17,590 bases of DNA. It comes from an uncultured Odoribacter sp. (GTDB lineage: Bacteria > Bacteroidota > Bacteroidia > Bacteroidales > Marinifilaceae). A program made the translations under genes and the position numbers. The DNA is taken from positions 1 through 17,590 of the forward strand of contig CAMRAP010000011.1 of NCBI GenBank assembly GCA_947039985.1. The letters are read 5' to 3'. Position 1 is the stretch's first letter. Every line of letters begins with the position of its first letter. This document shows, piece after piece, positions 14,378 to 17,590 of the stretch. The notes below the pieces were generated by a model. It had not been told where the DNA came from, did no database searches, and worked only from the letters and a program-made list of their open reading frames with translations.

Positions 14378-15160
14378 ATGTCAAATTTCGACGAATTATT
14401 AGACGCAGGTTGTCATTTCGGACACCTTACTCGTAAATGGAATCCAAAAATGTCTCCTTATATTTTTATGGAGCGTAATGATATCCACATTATAGATTTG
14501 AACAAAACAGCAGTTATGTTGGATAAAGCTAGTGCAGCTTTAAAACAAATTGCTAAATCAGGTCGTAAAATTCTGTTTGTTGCAACAAAAAAACAAGCTA
14601 AGGAAATTGTTGCTGAAAAAGTATCTAATGTTAACATGCCTTATGTTACTGAAAGATGGCCAGGTGGAATGTTAACAAACTTCCCAACTATTCGTAAAGC
14701 TGTGAAAAAAATGACCACCATTGATAAAATGGAAAAAGATGGTACTTTTTCTCACCTTTCAAAGCGTGAAAGACTTCAGATTACTCGTCAACGCGCAAAA
14801 CTTGAAAAGAACTTAGGAAGTATTGCAGATCTTACTCGTTTACCGTCAGCACTTTTTGTTATTGACGTAATGAAAGAGTATATCGCAGTAAGAGAAGCTC
14901 GTTCTTTAGGTATTCCAGTATTTGCAATGGTTGATACAAATTCAGATCCTAGCAATATTGATTTCGTTATTCCTTGTAATGATGATGCTTCTACTTCTAT
15001 CACCTTAATCATGGATACAGTTACTGCTGCTATCAAAGAAGGTTTATCAGAGCGTAAATCTGAAAAGGAAAAAGAAGTTGGAGAGAAAAAAGCTGCTCCT
15101 CAAAAAGCTGAAAAAGTAGCTGTTGCTGAAGTAACTGAGAAGAAAGCAACTGAAGAATAA
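14378..15160 (+). CDS. rpsB: 30S ribosomal protein S2
   Basis: S2 binds late to the small subunit near the platform and is needed for S1-type mRNA contacts. The 260 residues start with the family block FDELLDAGCHFGHLTRKWNPKM and include the WPGGMLTNF segment and VDTNSDPSNIDFVIPCNDD. The last 35 or so residues are a Lys/Ala/Glu-rich tail that varies between species. The ATG is immediately preceded by a run of A residues (14367-14378 is A throughout, including the first base of the start codon). This fits Bacteroidetes initiation by A-rich leader rather than Shine-Dalgarno. tsf follows after 19 bases, the common rpsB-tsf pair. Confidence 0.97.
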   Translation: MSNFDELLDAGCHFGHLTRKWNPKMSPYIFMERNDIHIIDLNKTAVMLDKASAALKQIAKSGRKILFVATKKQAKEIVAEKVSNVNMPYVTERWPGGMLTNFPTIRKAVKKMTTIDKMEKDGTFSHLSKRERLQITRQRAKLEKNLGSIADLTRLPSALFVIDVMKEYIAVREARSLGIPVFAMVDTNSDPSNIDFVIPCNDDASTSITLIMDTVTAAIKEGLSERKSEKEKEVGEKKAAPQKAEKVAVAEVTEKKATEE

Positions 15161-15179
15161 TTAAAACAAAAATAACACT

Positions 15180-15998
15180 ATGGAAATTAAAGCTGCTGAT
15201 GTAATGAAGTTGCGCCGTGCAACCAATGCAGGAATGATGGATTGTAAAAAAGCACTTCAAGAAACTGAAGGTGATTTTGATAAAGCTATTGACGTTATTC
15301 GTAAACGTGGTCTTATTATAGCAAGCAAACGTGCTGATCGTGAAGCTAAAGAAGGTTGTGTTTTATCTCATGCAGAAGGTGGAAAAGCTGTGATAGTTAG
15401 TTTGAACTGTGAAACAGACTTTGTTGCAATGAATGAAAACTTCGTGAATTTCACTCGCCAGATATTAGATGTTGCTTTCGCTAATATGCCAGCAACTAAA
15501 GAGGAACTTTTAGCTCTTCAAATTGATGGTCGTAGCATTTCTGATCAAATTGGAGAACAGACTGGTATCATCGGTGAAAAACTAGAATTAGCATTTTACG
15601 GAAAAATCGAAGCTGAAGCTACTGCTGCATATATACATCCAGGTAATAAATTAGCAACTGTAGTCGGATTTAATCAAGCTGCTGATGCTTCAGTGATGAG
15701 AGATGTTGCTATGCAAACTGCTGCTATGGCTCCTATCGCTGTTGATAAAAAAGATGTTTCTCCAGATGTCATTGCACATGAATTGGAAATTGCTCGTGAA
15801 AAAGCACGTGAAGAAGGTAAGCCTGAAAATATGCTAGAGAAAATTGCTGAAGGGCGTTTGAATAAATTTTACCAAGAGTCAACTCTGTTGAATCAATCTT
15901 TTGTAAAAGATGGCAAACAAACTGTAAAAGCTTATCTTGCTAGTTGTAACAAGGATTTAACTATTACTGGATTTGAGCGTTTTACTTTGAACAATTAA
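15180..15998 (+). CDS. tsf: Elongation factor Ts
   Basis: EF-Ts is the guanine-nucleotide exchange factor that recycles EF-Tu from GDP to GTP. The 272 residues show an N-terminal UBA-like domain (about 1-45, VMKLRRATNAGMMDCKKAL) and the exchange-loop motif TDFVA at 79-83. A dimerisation region follows, with AYIHPGNKLATVVGF in the middle. Length matches short EF-Ts forms seen in Bacteroidetes. It is last in the r-protein operon; a perfect 12-bp terminator hairpin begins about 40 bases after its stop. Confidence 0.97.
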   Translation: MEIKAADVMKLRRATNAGMMDCKKALQETEGDFDKAIDVIRKRGLIIASKRADREAKEGCVLSHAEGGKAVIVSLNCETDFVAMNENFVNFTRQILDVAFANMPATKEELLALQIDGRSISDQIGEQTGIIGEKLELAFYGKIEAEATAAYIHPGNKLATVVGFNQAADASVMRDVAMQTAAMAPIAVDKKDVSPDVIAHELEIAREKAREEGKPENMLEKIAEGRLNKFYQESTLLNQSFVKDGKQTVKAYLASCNKDLTITGFERFTLNN

Positions 15999-16040
15999 TC
16001 TAGATGGATTCAATGTAAACTATTGACCCCAAAATAAGAT

Positions 16041-16080
16041 GCCCCAAAAGTTCTACAAAACTTTTGGGGCATTTAATTTA
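16041..16080 (+). terminator. Rho-independent terminator after tsf
   Basis: GCCCCAAAAGTT (16041-16052) and AACTTTTGGGGC (16059-16070) form a perfect 12-bp stem with a 6-base loop. The following bases are A/T-rich (ATTTAATTTA) rather than pure T. A second copy of CCCCAAAA at 16027-16034 could compete for the right arm. It ends the rplM-rpsI-rpsB-tsf transcript. Confidence 0.8.
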
Positions 16081-16690
16081 TATCTGATTTTACAACTCCA
16101 TAGTATGGTGCAGATGTTGCATATTTAGCTAATATCAGAAACAACCTCCTAAAATACTACACAATGCAATATATGTGCTTATTCATTCTTTAAAACTGCA
16201 CTTCATTAGGCTATCCTCAGATTTTAAAACAAATCACCTTGAGATCATTTCATTTATCTCATTTTTTATAAGAAACGAGCGTGTACAGATGCGCAGTCCA
16301 TGAAAATAAGCACAATTTAATTATCTTCGCAATATGATTAAACAAAGAATATAGCCTGATATTTCATTTTAACAAGTGTTTAAGTCGGAAGCAATAGTTT
16401 CTAATACTGCCTAAAAAATCAATCTTTATTCATTTATAAATTAAGCTTGATGGGGTTTCTTGGCTGCGACTGCATCATTTCAAATTACAATCAAAGCTAT
16501 TCGCACAGTAGTGCATACAGATACCTATTTATTGCATTTTCAACTATAATTACAATGAATATACCGCAAGAAACTCTAGTGCATTCCCAAAAATAGTCCA
16601 CATTTCTTTCTAACCCATGCATTTTCTTTTTTGATAGTCCCCCAACAAATTATGAGTAACCCACTATTTGCAGTTTTATTCATATCATTT
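16081..16690. other. Long A/T-rich non-coding stretch between tsf and pyrH
   Basis: About 600 bases hold no frame I can support as a gene; stops are dense in the plus frames I read and no ORF of useful length was found on either strand. I see no match to tRNA, tmRNA, RNase P or SRP RNA. Weak structure only: an 8-base repeat TAGTGCAT (16509-16516 and 16577-16584); a possible 8-bp long-range helix, GTTTCTTG (16455-16462) with CAAGAAAC (16567-16574); a small GCAC/GTGC hairpin at 16503-16514; and a near-promoter motif TATCTTCG at about 16322-16329 just before a six-codon frame. It could be a decayed gene, an unknown small RNA or plain spacer. Confidence 0.5.
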
Positions 16691-16692
16691 CA

Positions 16693-16734
16693 TTTTATAA
16701 TCAAACAAAATTAATTAGCTTTGTTCTACTTTTG
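16693..16734 (+). promoter_or_regulatory. Promoter region of pyrH, two possible -7 elements
   Basis: TAGCTTTG (16716-16723) and TACTTTTG (16727-16734) both fit TAnnTTTG. The first has TTTT (16693-16696) at a 19-base spacing in place of TTTG. Either gives a leader of roughly 35-50 bases before the ATG at 16777. This supports separate transcription of pyrH from the operon ending in tsf. Confidence 0.45.
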
Positions 16735-16776
16735 TCTATAGAATCAAATAACACGACAACATAATACACTAACAAT

Positions 16777-17481
16777 ATGAAATTCAAAAGAATACTACTA
16801 AAACTAAGTGGAGAATCATTAATGGGCAACCAAAAGTATGGAATCGACGCAGCATGTGTAGAAAGCTATGCAAGGCAAATCAAAGAGGTCGTAGAGATGG
16901 GTATTCAAGTAGGTATTGTCATCGGAGGAGGAAATATTTTCCGAGGTCTTAGTGGAACAAGCAAAGGATTTGACCGTATAAAAGGAGATAGTATGGGAAT
17001 GTTGGCTACTGTTATCAATGGCCTAGCCCTAAGTTCTGCACTTGACAATGAAAAGTGTAAAAATAAAGTACTGACTGCCATTCGTATGGAACCTATTGGA
17101 GAATTTTATTCAAAAGCTAAAGCAGTTGAGTGCTTGGAGAGTGGATCTGTTGCTATTTTTAGCGCAGGAACAGGTAATCCTTATTTTACAACAGACACGG
17201 GTAGCAGCCTTAGAGCGATTGAAATAGAAGCTGATGCTATGCTAAAAGGAACTCGAGTAGACGGAATTTATACTGCTGATCCAGAAAAAGATCCAACAGC
17301 TGTAAAGTTTGACAAAATCACTTATGACGAAATATACAACAAAGGACTAAAAGTCATGGATCTTACAGCAACAACTATGTGTAAAGAAAATAACCTACCT
17401 ATTGTTGTATTTAATATGGACGTAGAAGGTAATTTGAAAAAGTTAATGGAAGGGAAAGAAATTGGAACAATTGTATATTGA
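16777..17481 (+). CDS. pyrH: Uridylate kinase (UMP kinase)
   Basis: It phosphorylates UMP to UDP with ATP, an essential step of pyrimidine nucleotide synthesis; bacterial UMP kinases are hexamers regulated by GTP and UTP. The 234 residues show LLKLSGESLMG at the start (phosphate binding) and IVIGGGNIFRG (48-58). They also show the UMP/ATP-site block AGTGNPYFTTDTGSS, with the DGIYTADPEKDP segment beyond it. Length is normal. In many bacteria pyrH directly follows tsf and precedes frr. Here order after tsf is kept but 778 bases and a terminator intervene, it has its own promoter candidates, and the next frame is not frr. Confidence 0.96.
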   Translation: MKFKRILLKLSGESLMGNQKYGIDAACVESYARQIKEVVEMGIQVGIVIGGGNIFRGLSGTSKGFDRIKGDSMGMLATVINGLALSSALDNEKCKNKVLTAIRMEPIGEFYSKAKAVECLESGSVAIFSAGTGNPYFTTDTGSSLRAIEIEADAMLKGTRVDGIYTADPEKDPTAVKFDKITYDEIYNKGLKVMDLTATTMCKENNLPIVVFNMDVEGNLKKLMEGKEIGTIVY

Positions 17482-17527
17482 TTCCTCCATTTTTCAGATT
17501 CATTAATATATAGACCTAATTTTATTT

Positions 17528-17590
17528 ATGAGCATTCTTGAAACAATAGATACCCCTTGTGATTTAAAAAAAGTACCAGAAGAGTCTTTG
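17528..17590 (+). CDS. dxs: Probable 1-deoxy-D-xylulose-5-phosphate synthase, first 21 codons only
   Basis: An ATG 46 bases after pyrH opens a frame that stays open to the window end. Its segment ILETIDTPCDLKKVPEES resembles the N-terminus of DXS (pattern L-x-x-I-x-x-P-x-D-L-K-x-x-P/S-x-E-x-L), the thiamine-dependent enzyme that starts the MEP isoprenoid pathway. Only 21 residues are available, so the call rests on a short pattern; another protein cannot be excluded. It does not resemble Frr, the usual pyrH neighbour. Confidence 0.6.
   Translation, partial: MSILETIDTPCDLKKVPEESL

Noticed and set aside
16081..16690. tRNA, tmRNA, RNase P RNA, SRP RNA or CRISPR array in the long gap
   Set aside because: No recognisable conserved segments, no cloverleaf and no regularly spaced repeats were seen.
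1..17590. Mobile element, phage, defence or biosynthetic cluster
   Set aside because: Every recognisable gene is a housekeeping or common envelope gene; no transposase, integrase, inverted-repeat ends or target duplications were seen.

Overview
The window is the left end of a draft contig from a low-GC member of the Bacteroidetes, most likely order Bacteroidales; I cannot place the family. Four things point there. Several start regions carry the Bacteroidetes vegetative promoter form (TTTG, about 19 bases, then TAnnTTTG). Shine-Dalgarno sequences are nearly absent, with A-rich leaders in their place. Several short lipoproteins have the lipobox Cys at residue 17-19. The proteins RadA, RpoN, L13 and the inserted cyclophilins look Bacteroidetes-like. 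The first 54 bases are not genomic: they are an Illumina P7/TruSeq index adapter left in the assembly, so the contig really begins near base 55, inside a penicillin-binding protein gene.

Layout. 55-1079 (+): C-terminal half of a class A penicillin-binding protein. 1130-2491 (+): radA. 2650-5170 (+): a DUF3298/RsiV-like lipoprotein, a FecCD-type permease and its ATPase, each overlapping the next by one base (TAATG). This looks like an iron-chelate/heme/cobalamin importer without a recognisable solute-binding protein. 5213-6577 (-): M20 dipeptidase. 6670-8283 (-): two adjacent secreted cyclophilin-type prolyl isomerases, the upstream one a lipoprotein. 8427-8834 (+): SPOR-domain lipoprotein, divergent from the cyclophilins. 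8882-13138 (-): hemW, then asnS, then rpoN (sigma-54). 13218-15998 (+): an r-protein operon, promoter - structured leader - rplM - rpsI - rpsB - tsf - strong terminator. 15999-16776: a 778-base stretch without a gene. 16777-17481 (+): pyrH. 17528 to the end (+): the first 21 codons of what looks like dxs.

Most of this is core housekeeping: cell-wall synthesis, DNA repair, envelope protein folding, translation, heme handling and UMP phosphorylation. I found no CRISPR array, insertion sequence, tRNA, rRNA, phage or defence genes, and no convincing new multi-gene system. The observations most worth a second look are the adapter at the contig end (a data problem that creates a false protein N-terminus), the structured rplM leader, the long non-coding gap splitting tsf from pyrH, the lipoprotein fused by overlap to an importer lacking its binding protein, and the tandem cyclophilins with an extra domain-sized insert.
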